Of a DNA stretch of 64,000 nucleotides, positions 46,247-55,239 are shown piece by piece. The position numbers and the translations under genes are program-made. Every line of letters starts with the position of its first letter. The first letter of the stretch is position 1. The notes under the pieces are model-generated. The model did no database searches and was not told the origin of the DNA. It saw only the letters and a list, made by a program, of their open reading frames with translations. Source of the stretch: Crateriforma spongiae (GTDB lineage: Bacteria > Planctomycetota > Planctomycetia > Pirellulales > Pirellulaceae); assembly GCF_012290005.1 (NCBI RefSeq), contig NZ_JAAXMS010000008.1, forward strand, positions 186,001 to 250,000, in the 5' to 3' direction.

Positions 46247-47419
46247 TCAGGCGGACCAGCCCGGTTTTGGTTCGCGGTGCACCGTGGTGTCGACGCCTTC
46301 GCGCAACCGTTCGATCGCGTCGCTGACCTTTTCGATCTTCGCGGCATCGGTCATTGGGATTAGCGCCAGACGGAATGAGACGCATTCACCCGGTTCCAAC
46401 GTGACGACGCGACCTTGTCCGGTTTCGAACTCGCGGGTGTTGGGCAAATTGGTTGCCGGTTCCAAACCGGTCACGTAACCATCGTTTTCCGACGACGTGT
46501 TCTTCCAGGTCACGAAGTAGGGCAGGGTCTTGGTCGCAAAGTCAACGGCAAGCGCCTTGTCGCGATCGGCCGAACACAGCATCGCGGTGGTGTGCCCGTT
46601 GTCGTCGGCTTGCAACTGGCTGAAATACACCCGTTCGCCATAACCAGCCGTGGGCGGACCGAATTGATTCCATTGGTCGATCTCGCCGGCAGACAGATCA
46701 TCTTTGCCGGCCAATTCAACGGTCGGGGCGTCCAACGTCGCACCTTCGCCCAAGACGGGTGGACCGACGTTGATGTGATAAAGCATCTGTGCCGTGGCGG
46801 CTTTATCCAGCTCGTTGGTCACGTCATCCAACAGATCCACTCGTGTCGACCCGGCATGCATGCGAATACGACTTCGCAGGCGCAATCGCTTGAAGAACAG
46901 ACGGCTTTCCAACATTTCACCGATCAAGTCCAGACGTCCGGACGCTTCGTCAAACTCGATCGACAACGAATCGGCCGGCAAGTTGGCGATCCGGCCGTGC
47001 AGCGGATACACCAGATGGCCCGCATCGTCGTGTTGGGGTGCGCCATTGCTTTCCAACCCACAACGTGCGACCAGTTCGTCGAAACCTTCCAGCCAACCCA
47101 ACCCGCTGGGATCGAACACGGGAACATGTTGGGGATGAACCGGGCCTTCGACCGGGGATCGCCAACCGAAACGAGTCCCACCGACTTCGATTTCCCAAAT
47201 GCCCATTCCGCGACTGGGCAAGACGCGCACAATTGCCGCACCGGTGTCGATTTCAACGATTTCGACCCCGTCGCTGCGGCCACCGACGAACCGACCCAGG
47301 CGTGTCACGATGTCGCCCTGACGCGTGTTGACCGTCATCGAAAGCGGCGAATCCGGGTCCCATCGGATGGAATCCGATCGGTTTTCTAGCGAACGCAATG
47401 GCTGGGATTCTGTTGTCAT
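46247..47419 (-). CDS. DUF4432 / aldose-1-epimerase-like protein
   Basis: 390 residues from the ATG before 'TTESQPLRSLENRS'; the open frame continues to 47581 but the extension is not protein-like. It has a galactose-mutarotase-type beta-sandwich pattern: 'AIVRVLPSRGMGIWEIEVGG', 'WLEGFDELVARCGLESNG', 'LHGRIANLPADSL' and 'YFVTWKNTSSENDGYVTGLEPATNLPN'. Proteins of this kind open or epimerise the anomeric centre of a sugar. It is transcribed divergently from the cupin gene, with 181 bp between starts, so it likely belongs to the same sugar pathway. Confidence 0.85.
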   Translation of the reverse strand: MTTESQPLRSLENRSDSIRWDPDSPLSMTVNTRQGDIVTRLGRFVGGRSDGVEIVEIDTGAAIVRVLPSRGMGIWEIEVGGTRFGWRSPVEGPVHPQHVPVFDPSGLGWLEGFDELVARCGLESNGAPQHDDAGHLVYPLHGRIANLPADSLSIEFDEASGRLDLIGEMLESRLFFKRLRLRSRIRMHAGSTRVDLLDDVTNELDKAATAQMLYHINVGPPVLGEGATLDAPTVELAGKDDLSAGEIDQWNQFGPPTAGYGERVYFSQLQADDNGHTTAMLCSADRDKALAVDFATKTLPYFVTWKNTSSENDGYVTGLEPATNLPNTREFETGQGRVVTLEPGECVSFRLALIPMTDAAKIEKVSDAIERLREGVDTTVHREPKPGWSA

Positions 47420-47600
47420 CTTGGTCTTTCGGGAATGTGCTGCACCGGTGTGCGTTCTTGTACCCAGAACAGGCAGTGAATAAAACGGTCGTTTCGGGTT
47501 GCGCCAAACGCCCCTTCCGCCGAACGCGAACCCTGCTTGGCGTCCCCCTGGATCCTGCCCAAAGCGATCGGCAACCGACATTCAATACCAGACCGGAACC

Positions 47601-48851
47601 ATGAGCCAGATCAAGTTAGACGAAGGTTTGATTTCAAGCGACAACGTGGCCGCCATCTTGGACCGCGCCATGGACGCAGGCGATGGATTGCTGCGGCTGA
47701 CCCCGACCTGGGTGCCACGTTCGTTTCTGCATCCCGGACGACGGATCAAACTGCACCCCAACGACTACTATCGCTTCGGCGCCCAACGCGGTGGGATCGA
47801 TGAACGATGGTTCGGCAGCACGACCGAGGCGGCAAACGATGGTCGCGTCTGGCACGAAGGGCTCAGCATGTGCCTGTTCGAAGGCCAACAATTTTTGCTG
47901 CGGGACGCCGTTGCCGAACAGGGCGATCGACTGATCGGCAAAGACATGTTTGCGAAGTATGACCGTTGGCCCGTGTATTCGAAATTCTTCGACAACATGG
48001 GGCCGATCCCGCACCACATGCACCAGACCTTCGAGGACGCCAAACTGGTCGGCCAAGAAGGCAAACCGGAAAGTTATTACTTTCCGCCCCAACTGAACAA
48101 CGTCGACAACAACTTCGCATACACGTTCATGGGGTTGGAACCCGGCACGCAACCCGAAGACGTCCGTCGGTGTTTGGAACGTTGGGACGACGGCGATAAC
48201 GGCATCTTGGATCTCAGTCGCGCCTATCGATTGCAGCGTGGTACCGGTTGGCTGATCCCGCCGGGTGTTTTGCACGCACCGGGTTCACTGTGCACCTATG
48301 AACCGCAGTGGGGCAGCGACGTGTTCGGCATGTACCAATCAATCGTCGAAGGCCGCTACGTCCCCTGGGACTTGTTGGTCAAAGACATGCCGGAGGAAAA
48401 ACATCGCGACTTGGATTTCATCGTCGGCCAGCTGGATTGGGACAAGAATGTCGACACCCATTTCAAGCAAAGCAATTTCTTGCAACCCGTTCGCGACGAA
48501 TCACGCAGCGGCGATGGATACGAAGACCTGTGGATCGTCTATGGGACTGTCGACGGACGTCAATTGTTCAGCGCAAAAGAGTTGACCATCCAGCCAGGTG
48601 CGAAGTGCAAACTGCAAGACCCCGGTGCAAGCAGTTGGATCACCGTCCAAGGACGCGGACGGATGGGCAATTTGGATCTGCAGACCCCCGCGATGATTCG
48701 CTTCGGTGAACACACGACCGACGAAGTCTTCATCTCTCACACCGCGGCGACCGCCGGTGTGGAAATCGAAAACACCGGCAGCGAACCGTTGGTCGGTCTG
48801 CGATACTTTGGTCCCGACACCCACGAAAACCTTCCCTCCGCCGGCAGCTGA
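47601..48851 (+). CDS. Cupin-fold sugar isomerase-like protein
   Basis: 416 residues from the ATG before 'SQIKLDEGLISSDNVAAIL'. The frame opens at 47499, but that part overlaps the promoter region. Two cupin-like halves are visible. The first has candidate metal ligands in 'PIPHHMHQTFEDAKLVGQEG' and 'ESYYFPPQLN', and 'GTGWLIPPGVLHAPGSLCTYE' is typical of a cupin barrel, as in phosphomannose-isomerase-type enzymes. The second half ('ELTIQPGAKCKLQDPG') looks metal-free. First gene of the cupin, TIM-barrel and dehydrogenase run. Substrate unknown. Confidence 0.78.
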   Translation: MSQIKLDEGLISSDNVAAILDRAMDAGDGLLRLTPTWVPRSFLHPGRRIKLHPNDYYRFGAQRGGIDERWFGSTTEAANDGRVWHEGLSMCLFEGQQFLLRDAVAEQGDRLIGKDMFAKYDRWPVYSKFFDNMGPIPHHMHQTFEDAKLVGQEGKPESYYFPPQLNNVDNNFAYTFMGLEPGTQPEDVRRCLERWDDGDNGILDLSRAYRLQRGTGWLIPPGVLHAPGSLCTYEPQWGSDVFGMYQSIVEGRYVPWDLLVKDMPEEKHRDLDFIVGQLDWDKNVDTHFKQSNFLQPVRDESRSGDGYEDLWIVYGTVDGRQLFSAKELTIQPGAKCKLQDPGASSWITVQGRGRMGNLDLQTPAMIRFGEHTTDEVFISHTAATAGVEIENTGSEPLVGLRYFGPDTHENLPSAGS

Positions 48852-48882
48852 AACGCGAATTCGATAGAAAGCGAGCACAACG

Positions 48883-49938
48883 ATGACTGATCATCCCAAT
48901 CAATTTCCCAAACTGCACAACGCGGCATGGCCGGGGGTCGTGGGCAAAGGCGACGACGACGCCAACCCGGTGATCGAACTGGACGAAATGCTGGATCTGA
49001 CCGCAGCCGCCCAAGTCGATGGACGCAAATTCGATGGCGTTGACATCTTTTTGTACGATCCACACATCTCGATCGATTCCACTGACGAACAGTTGGAAGA
49101 TGTCGCCCGCCGGGTCAAAGAACGCGGACTGGTGATCGGCAGCGTCGTCGCACCGGTTTGGGGACCGACCGGCGGTGGCCCTGCCGGCGGCACCAAGGAC
49201 GACATCGAAGCCTTTCTGACGCAGGTCCGCAAAGGCTGTAGCGTTGCCAAACGTTTGACCGAGATCGGGATTCGACCCTACGGCGTGGTGCGTTTGGATT
49301 CGGCCATGCCCGTGGCCGATTGGATCAAAGATCCGCACGCCAACCAGTCGCGCATCGCCGACACGTTCAAAGCGGCCGCGGACATCGCCGAAGAATACGA
49401 CCAACGTTTGGCCGCCGAAGGCGAAATCTGCTGGGGCGGTATGCACAGTTGGCGAAAGATGGCCGACCTTTTGGAACGTGTCGGTCACCCTGAACGGTTC
49501 GGTTTCCAAGCCGACATGGCGCACACGTTGTTGTACCTGTTGGGCTACAACGCACCGGAAGACGCCATCCTGCCGCAAGACTTTGACTGGAACGACAAAG
49601 ATCGTTTGGATCATGCGTTCAAGGAATTGACCCACGTCTTGCGTCCATGGACCATTGATTTTCATGTCGCCCAGAACGACGCGTCGGTCCACGGAACGGG
49701 CAGCCACGACAAGACAGGACGTCACTGTTTGCCCGATGACCCCAACGGCAAACTAGACATCGCCCATGACGCCGGATACTGGTTGCGTGACGAACACGGT
49801 GATGTGCTGACGACGTGTCGACACATCTGTTGGGACGGATGCATGTTCCCCAATGACGTCATGCACAGTGCCGACACGTGGAATCACATCTTGGCCGCCA
49901 TGCTTAGCGTTCAAGACGCTCACGGCTGGAACGAATAG
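48883..49938 (+). CDS. Sugar isomerase/epimerase-like TIM-barrel protein
   Basis: 351 residues of the xylose-isomerase-like (AP endonuclease family 2) fold. Candidate metal ligands occur in the right order: Glu in 'LAAEGEICWGGMHSW', Asp/His in 'FGFQADMAHTLLYL' and His in 'RPWTIDFHVAQND'. It is ATG-started 31 bp after the cupin gene. Such enzymes epimerise or isomerise free sugars or keto-sugars. Followed after 154 bp by the Gfo/Idh/MocA dehydrogenase gene. Confidence 0.82.
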   Translation: MTDHPNQFPKLHNAAWPGVVGKGDDDANPVIELDEMLDLTAAAQVDGRKFDGVDIFLYDPHISIDSTDEQLEDVARRVKERGLVIGSVVAPVWGPTGGGPAGGTKDDIEAFLTQVRKGCSVAKRLTEIGIRPYGVVRLDSAMPVADWIKDPHANQSRIADTFKAAADIAEEYDQRLAAEGEICWGGMHSWRKMADLLERVGHPERFGFQADMAHTLLYLLGYNAPEDAILPQDFDWNDKDRLDHAFKELTHVLRPWTIDFHVAQNDASVHGTGSHDKTGRHCLPDDPNGKLDIAHDAGYWLRDEHGDVLTTCRHICWDGCMFPNDVMHSADTWNHILAAMLSVQDAHGWNE

Positions 49939-50092
49939 TTCTCCCACGACCCGACGGATATCGGATCAATCGATCCTTTGCGTCCCGTCTTCGATCATCA
50001 CCGTTCGGCACCAACGGCCGATCGGTGCATGTTAAAACCTTGCCGAAACGCTCCCACCCATTTCTCCCCGCTCAGCGAACGCACCTGCACCA

Positions 50093-51223
50093 ATGAAAAC
50101 CTTGAACATCGGCATGATCGGCTACGGCTTCATGGGCCGAACCCACACCAATGGTTACTGCCAGGCGAATCACTTTTTTGATTTGCAGTACAAGCCGGTC
50201 CTGAAAGCCGTTTGTGCACGCAACGAGGAAAAGGCGAAGGCGTTTGCCCAGCAATGGGGATACGAATCGGTGGAAACCGATTGGCGAAAGCTGATCGAGC
50301 GTGACGACATCGACGCCATCGACGTTTGCACGCCGAACAATTTGCACAAGGAAATTTCCATCGCCGCCGCCAAAGCGGGCAAGATGATCCTGTGCGAAAA
50401 GCCGTTGGCAATGAATACGGCCGAAGGCGAAGAAATGTGCAAGGCTGTCGAAGACGCCGGCGTTCGGAACATGGTCTGGTACAACTACCGACGTGTTCCC
50501 GCCGTGACGCTGGCCAAACAACTGATCGACCAAGGTCGCTTGGGCAAAATCTTTCATTACCGCGCAAACTTTCTGCAAGACTGGACGATCAACGCGGACG
50601 TGCCCCAAGGCGGTGCGGCGACGTGGCGGTTGGATGCCGAAGCGGCCGGAAGCGGCGTGACAGGCGACCTGCTGGCGCACTGTATCGACACCGCCATCTG
50701 GCTCAACGGCGGCATCACCGATGTCTCCGCCGTCACGGAAACCTTCGTCAAGGAACGCACCCACGCGGAAACGGGCGAAAAGAAACCCGTCAAGATCGAC
50801 GACGCATGCAGCTTCTTCTGCCACTTCGATAACGGGTCACTGGGATTGTTCGAATCGACCCGCTACGCCCGCGGCCACAAGGCGCTTTACACGCTGGAAA
50901 TCAACGGCGAAAAAGCATCGATCCGTTGGGACCTTCACGATCTGCACCGCCTGGAATATTTCGATCACAGCGATGATTCAGTCGTTCGCGGTTGGCGCAG
51001 TGTGCACGTGACCGACGGCGATCAGCCCTACATGGGCAACTGGTGGGTACCCGGTCTGCAGATCGGTTACGAACACACCTTCATTCACCAAGTCGCCGAT
51101 TTCCTGAAGTCGTTGGAGACCGGTGAAGCGATCGGTCCGACCTTCCGCGATGCCCTGGAAACCCAGAAGGTCTGCGACGCTGTCTTGTCCAGTGCCGCCG
51201 ACCGTGCTTGGAAAAACGTCTAA
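50093..51223 (+). CDS. Gfo/Idh/MocA-family NAD(P)-dependent sugar dehydrogenase
   Basis: 376 residues. Rossmann motif '[17 protein letters not shown]' at the N-terminus, '[15 protein letters not shown]', the conserved E-K-P in '[12 protein letters not shown]', and '[24 protein letters not shown]' in the second domain, with a likely catalytic region '[19 protein letters not shown]' (Asp-x3-His pattern). It oxidises or reduces a sugar or cyclitol hydroxyl; the substrate cannot be told. No twin-arginine signal is present, so it is cytoplasmic. Last gene of the sugar cassette. Confidence 0.92.
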   Translation: MKTLNIGMIGYGFMGRTHTNGYCQANHFFDLQYKPVLKAVCARNEEKAKAFAQQWGYESVETDWRKLIERDDIDAIDVCTPNNLHKEISIAAAKAGKMILCEKPLAMNTAEGEEMCKAVEDAGVRNMVWYNYRRVPAVTLAKQLIDQGRLGKIFHYRANFLQDWTINADVPQGGAATWRLDAEAAGSGVTGDLLAHCIDTAIWLNGGITDVSAVTETFVKERTHAETGEKKPVKIDDACSFFCHFDNGSLGLFESTRYARGHKALYTLEINGEKASIRWDLHDLHRLEYFDHSDDSVVRGWRSVHVTDGDQPYMGNWWVPGLQIGYEHTFIHQVADFLKSLETGEAIGPTFRDALETQKVCDAVLSSAADRAWKNV

Positions 51224-51251
51224 CCGCATTGCCCGGGGCGATACGGTTGGA

Positions 51252-51752
51252 TCACCGATCGGATTCGTTCGATTCTTCGGCGTCGACCGTGATTTCTTGC
51301 GGGACGCCGACGGGGACCCCGCGCACCTTCGCATAGCCGCCGATGGCGACCACGACGGCTGCCAATGTCAGCATGATGGTCAACGTCCGACCACGCTGCT
51401 GGCGGAGCTTCTGCAGTGCCGCGCTTCGTCCGACCAAGGCCGCGGCTAGAAACATGACGACGAAAGCCAACAACATTTTCGTTCCGATCAGGGCGTGATA
51501 GATCCCGTCGCCCCGATGGTCTTCGATCGCACGAATGTAGTTGTAAAAACCGCTGATCAAAAACAGCAAAATACCGGCGTGGACAAATCGTTTCCAACGG
51601 TCGGCGACCGCCGCACGCAACGCCTGATGCGACTCGTCGGGAATCTGTGACGCGGCGGGCATCAGCACCAACGCGGTGAATGCGCTGCCGCCGATCAAGA
51701 CGATCGCCGTGCCGACGTGGGTGATGCGTGAGATGACATCCAGGATTTCCAC
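51252..51752 (-). CDS. CopD-like four-helix membrane protein
   Basis: 166 residues from a GTG at 51752 preceded by GGAG with 5-base spacing; an ATG at 51806 gives a longer, non-hydrophobic N-terminus. Four hydrophobic segments: 'VGTAIVLIGGSAFTALVLM', 'AGILLFLISGFYNYI', 'KMLLAFVVMFLAAALVG', 'IMLTLAAVVVAIGG'. The pattern 'ISRITHVGTAIV' with a His in the first helix and 'WKRFVHAGILLF' in the second recalls the CopD/DUF2269 group, where His residues bind copper or heme. Function here is not established. It is convergent with the dehydrogenase gene, 28 bp between stops. Confidence 0.7.
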   Translation of the reverse strand: MEILDVISRITHVGTAIVLIGGSAFTALVLMPAASQIPDESHQALRAAVADRWKRFVHAGILLFLISGFYNYIRAIEDHRGDGIYHALIGTKMLLAFVVMFLAAALVGRSAALQKLRQQRGRTLTIMLTLAAVVVAIGGYAKVRGVPVGVPQEITVDAEESNESDR

Positions 51753-52079
51753 AGCAACTCCGCCGGGTATCGGGTTCGAAAAAGACGGCCGTAACGGCCA
51801 ATTCAAGGATCCAGTGTCGTGTCATCGTAGTGGCTTGCCGAGTGCCGCTGCAGGGGCGATCGACCACACCGATGCTCGGCCCGATCTGGATTACAATCAA
51901 GTGTCGATCCCACTGTTAACAATGACATCCTCGGTGCACAGAATCGTCGTGCGTAAAACTGTCGTGGCCTAAACCTTCGTGCCAGGAACCGCGGCGTCAC
52001 CATGTCCTGGAATGCTGCCCGCCCTTGGCGATCCCAAACCGTGATAGTGACAGGTACTTTGACCTCCATACGCTCATCC

Positions 52080-53576
52080 ATGCTCACACGTTTGAACCCG
52101 ACGACATTTCTGCCCGGCATTCTGGGTGGGCTTTCTTTATGGATCAGCTTGACCGGCAGTTTGGTCGACCCACTGGGCGTTTCGCGCAGCGCATCCGCCG
52201 AAGATCGAATCAACGTCGTGTGGATCATCGCCGATGACTTGGGCCCCGAACTGGGCTGCTATGGGTATCCATCGGTCCAGACGCCGAACATCGATCGGCT
52301 TGCCCACGAAGGCCGGCGATACACTCATGCGTTTGCCACCGCACCGGTATGTTCCTCCTCACGCACCGCATTTCAAACCGGCCACTACCAAACCACCGTT
52401 GGCGGTCATCACCACAACACTCGTGACAAGCAACCGTTGCCCGACGGCATCACGACGGTGACGCAGCAGATGCAAAAGGCTGGTTACTTTGTTTGCAACG
52501 GTAGCGGAAAGGCGGGCGACAAAAAGTTCGCCAAGTCACACCTGAATTTTCAATACCAACCTCACGCGTTCTTTGACGGTGCCGATTGGTCGCAACGACG
52601 TCCCGGACAACCGTTCTTTGCACAGGTGCAAATCAAGGAGCCTCATCGCACGTTCGTCCAGCGGGATCGCGAATATCCAAATGTGCCGATACCACCGTAT
52701 TATCCCGACCATCCGATCACCCGCGCCGATTGGGGAAACTACTTGGCCAGCATCGAAATGCTGGACCGAAAAGTCGGTGCCGTGCTGAAGCGTCTGGATG
52801 ACGAGGGATTGACGGACAACACGCTGGTGATTTTCACCGGTGATCATGGTCGACCACATGTGCGTGCCAAACAGTGGTTGTATGAAGGCGGATTACACGT
52901 GCCACTGATTCTGCGATGGCCCGGTCGTATTGCGGCAAAGGAGGTCAGCGACGACTTGGCGTCTCTGCTGGACCTGATGCCGACGACTCTGGCCGCCGCG
53001 AACGCCGATGTTCCCGAACTCCCGGGACGCAATCTTCTGGATCCGAACGCCTCCGGCCATGACGTCTTGTTCGCCGCACGGGATCGATGCGGCGATGCCA
53101 TCGACCGAATCCGTTCGGTGCGAACCAAGGATTTCAAATATATCCGCAATTTCCACCCAGAATTGCCCTACATGCAGCACAGCGGATACAAGCGTTTGCA
53201 GTACCCCGTGGATACCTTGATGCGTGTCTTGCACCAGCGTGGTGAATTTGATTCGCCCTTCATGGCGAATCGTCGACCAACCGAAGAACTGTACGACTTG
53301 CGGACCGACCCGCATGAACAGCACAACCTGGCCGACGATCCACAGTATGCGACCCAGTTGATTCGACTTCGCCAGTTGGTCGACCAATGGATCGTTCGCA
53401 CCGACGACCAGGGACGGTTGGATGAATCCGTCAATGTGGACATGGATGCGTTGATGAAAGAAAAACGCCGGTGGTATGAACAGTCCCTTCGCAAACGCGG
53501 TTTAGATCCGGGCCTGTCGGACGAAGAATATTTGCAATGGTGGAATGACTACCTGCACGCCGAGCGATCAAAATGA
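52080..53576 (+). CDS. Secreted sulfatase with CSSSR formylglycine motif
   Basis: 498 residues from the ATG before 'LTRLNPTTFLPGILGGLSL', a signal peptide; the frame opens at 52002. Sulfatase fold: 'INVVWIIADDLGPELGCYG' (metal Asp pair), the modification site 'VCSSSRTAFQTGHY' with Cys91 and Arg95, 'LVIFTGDHGRPHVRAKQWLYEGG' (second metal site) and 'VPLILRWPG'. The usual motif is C-x-P/A-x-R; here the middle position is Ser, so formylglycine formation is uncertain. It overlaps the next sulfatase gene by 4 bp (ATGA), giving a coupled pair. Confidence 0.9.
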   Translation: MLTRLNPTTFLPGILGGLSLWISLTGSLVDPLGVSRSASAEDRINVVWIIADDLGPELGCYGYPSVQTPNIDRLAHEGRRYTHAFATAPVCSSSRTAFQTGHYQTTVGGHHHNTRDKQPLPDGITTVTQQMQKAGYFVCNGSGKAGDKKFAKSHLNFQYQPHAFFDGADWSQRRPGQPFFAQVQIKEPHRTFVQRDREYPNVPIPPYYPDHPITRADWGNYLASIEMLDRKVGAVLKRLDDEGLTDNTLVIFTGDHGRPHVRAKQWLYEGGLHVPLILRWPGRIAAKEVSDDLASLLDLMPTTLAAANADVPELPGRNLLDPNASGHDVLFAARDRCGDAIDRIRSVRTKDFKYIRNFHPELPYMQHSGYKRLQYPVDTLMRVLHQRGEFDSPFMANRRPTEELYDLRTDPHEQHNLADDPQYATQLIRLRQLVDQWIVRTDDQGRLDESVNVDMDALMKEKRRWYEQSLRKRGLDPGLSDEEYLQWWNDYLHAERSK

Positions 53577-55228
53577 TGCGATCCTCTTTGGTGAATCACG
53601 TCGGTATGGTTGACATCAATATGCGTTTATCGTCTGACCAAGTTCGACCGCTCGTTGACATGTTTGTTCCGCTCGTCATCGTGATCGGCGGCCTATTGTT
53701 TGCCGGTGTGGATCGTGTCTGCGTCGCCGGGGATGCAAAGGGGTTGCCCAACATCGTGGTCATCTATGGTGACGACATCGGGTACGGCGACTTTGGTTGT
53801 TACGGCGGAACCGGGGCCGACACAGCAAACATCGACGCCCTGGCCGACGGCGGCATGCGATTCACGTCCGCGTACTGCACGGCGGCGACGTGCACGCCGT
53901 CACGCTATTCCTTGTTGACCGGACAGTATGCGTTTCGAAATCAGGCTGCGAAGATCCTTCCGGGCAATGCACCCCTGATCATTGATACCGATCGACCCAA
54001 TCTTGCCAGCTTCCTGCGATCGGTCGGATATCGCACGGGTTTGGTCGGCAAGTGGCACTTGGGATTGGGACACGCCGACCGTCCACTGGACTGGAACGGC
54101 AAGATTGCACCTGGTCCCGCCGAAGTCGGATTCGATGAATCGTTCAACATGGCCGCCACCGCTGATCGAGTCCCGTCGGTGTACATCCGCGACGGGCGCG
54201 TCGTGAACTTGGATCCCAATGATCCCATTGGTGTGAACTATCAATCCAAGATCGGCGATGAACCGACCGGACGATCACACCCTGAATTGCTGAAGGTCCA
54301 AGCCGATGATCAGCATTCCTGCACGATCGTCAACGGCGTCAGCCGCATCGGATACATGACCGGTGGAAAAGCGGCCCGCTTCAAGGACGAAGACATGGCC
54401 GATACGTACTTGAACGAGGCAATCGACTTTGTCCGCAGGAACAAAGACCAACCGTTCTTTTTGTACTACGCCCCCAACGAAAACCATGTTCCTCGCGTCA
54501 TTCACCCAAGATTCGCAGGATCATCTGGCCTTGGACCACGTGGTGACGCTCTGATGGTGTTCGATTGGTGCGTCGGCCGGTTCGTTGAAACACTACGCAG
54601 CGAAGGTTTGGAACAGAACACGTTGATCATTCTGTCATCCGACAACGGCCCCGTGTTGTTCGATGGGTACTGGGACGGCGCGATCAACAGAACAGGGGAC
54701 CACCGAGCCGCCGGTCCCTGGCGTGGCGGAAAGTACAGTCGATGGGAAGGCGGCACGCGGATGCCCTTGATCACCTATTGGCCCGGTACGATATCGCCCG
54801 GCGTTTCTGATGCCTTGATCAGCCAAGTCGATTTGTTCCGGTCCATCGCTGCACTGATCAAGATGCCATTTCCCGATAACGCCGCAATGGATGGTCAAGA
54901 CGTCTCCGCGGCCCTGTTAGGTCATACCGATCAAGGTCGCGACTTCGTCATCCAAGAAGCTTTAACCCAGTTGGCCGTGCGACAAGGCGACTGGAAATAC
55001 TTGCCGCCGGGAAGCATTACCGAGCGTGGTGGCATCGACCAATGGAAATCAATCACCGTCGATGAACCGGGCTGGTTGTTCAACCTTGCCGATGACCCAG
55101 GCGAATTGAAGAACGTTGCCACGGATCACCCCGATAAGGTTGCACAGTTACGCCGTATCATCGCCGACGTGGCGCCGGAAAAAGTGATCGGTGCCGAAGG
55201 GTTGAATAAAAAGCAGCTCGGTTTCTAG
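53573..55228 (+). CDS. Arylsulfatase (CTPSR type)
   Basis: 551 residues. The N-terminal 50 residues include a hydrophobic helix ('DMFVPLVIVIGGLLFAGV'), a signal peptide or anchor that begins late, so an ATG at 53621 could be the start. The metal site 'NIVVIYGDDIGYGDFGCYG' is followed by 'CTPSRYSLLTGQY' with Cys107 and Arg111, and 'LIILSSDNGPVLFDGYWDGA' is the C-terminal metal/sulfate site. Resembles PF00884 arylsulfatases acting on sulfated polysaccharides or steroids; substrate unknown. Coupled upstream and only 11 bp from the third sulfatase. Confidence 0.93.
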   Translation: MMRSSLVNHVGMVDINMRLSSDQVRPLVDMFVPLVIVIGGLLFAGVDRVCVAGDAKGLPNIVVIYGDDIGYGDFGCYGGTGADTANIDALADGGMRFTSAYCTAATCTPSRYSLLTGQYAFRNQAAKILPGNAPLIIDTDRPNLASFLRSVGYRTGLVGKWHLGLGHADRPLDWNGKIAPGPAEVGFDESFNMAATADRVPSVYIRDGRVVNLDPNDPIGVNYQSKIGDEPTGRSHPELLKVQADDQHSCTIVNGVSRIGYMTGGKAARFKDEDMADTYLNEAIDFVRRNKDQPFFLYYAPNENHVPRVIHPRFAGSSGLGPRGDALMVFDWCVGRFVETLRSEGLEQNTLIILSSDNGPVLFDGYWDGAINRTGDHRAAGPWRGGKYSRWEGGTRMPLITYWPGTISPGVSDALISQVDLFRSIAALIKMPFPDNAAMDGQDVSAALLGHTDQGRDFVIQEALTQLAVRQGDWKYLPPGSITERGGIDQWKSITVDEPGWLFNLADDPGELKNVATDHPDKVAQLRRIIADVAPEKVIGAEGLNKKQLGF

Positions 55229-55239
55229 CGAGATTCATC

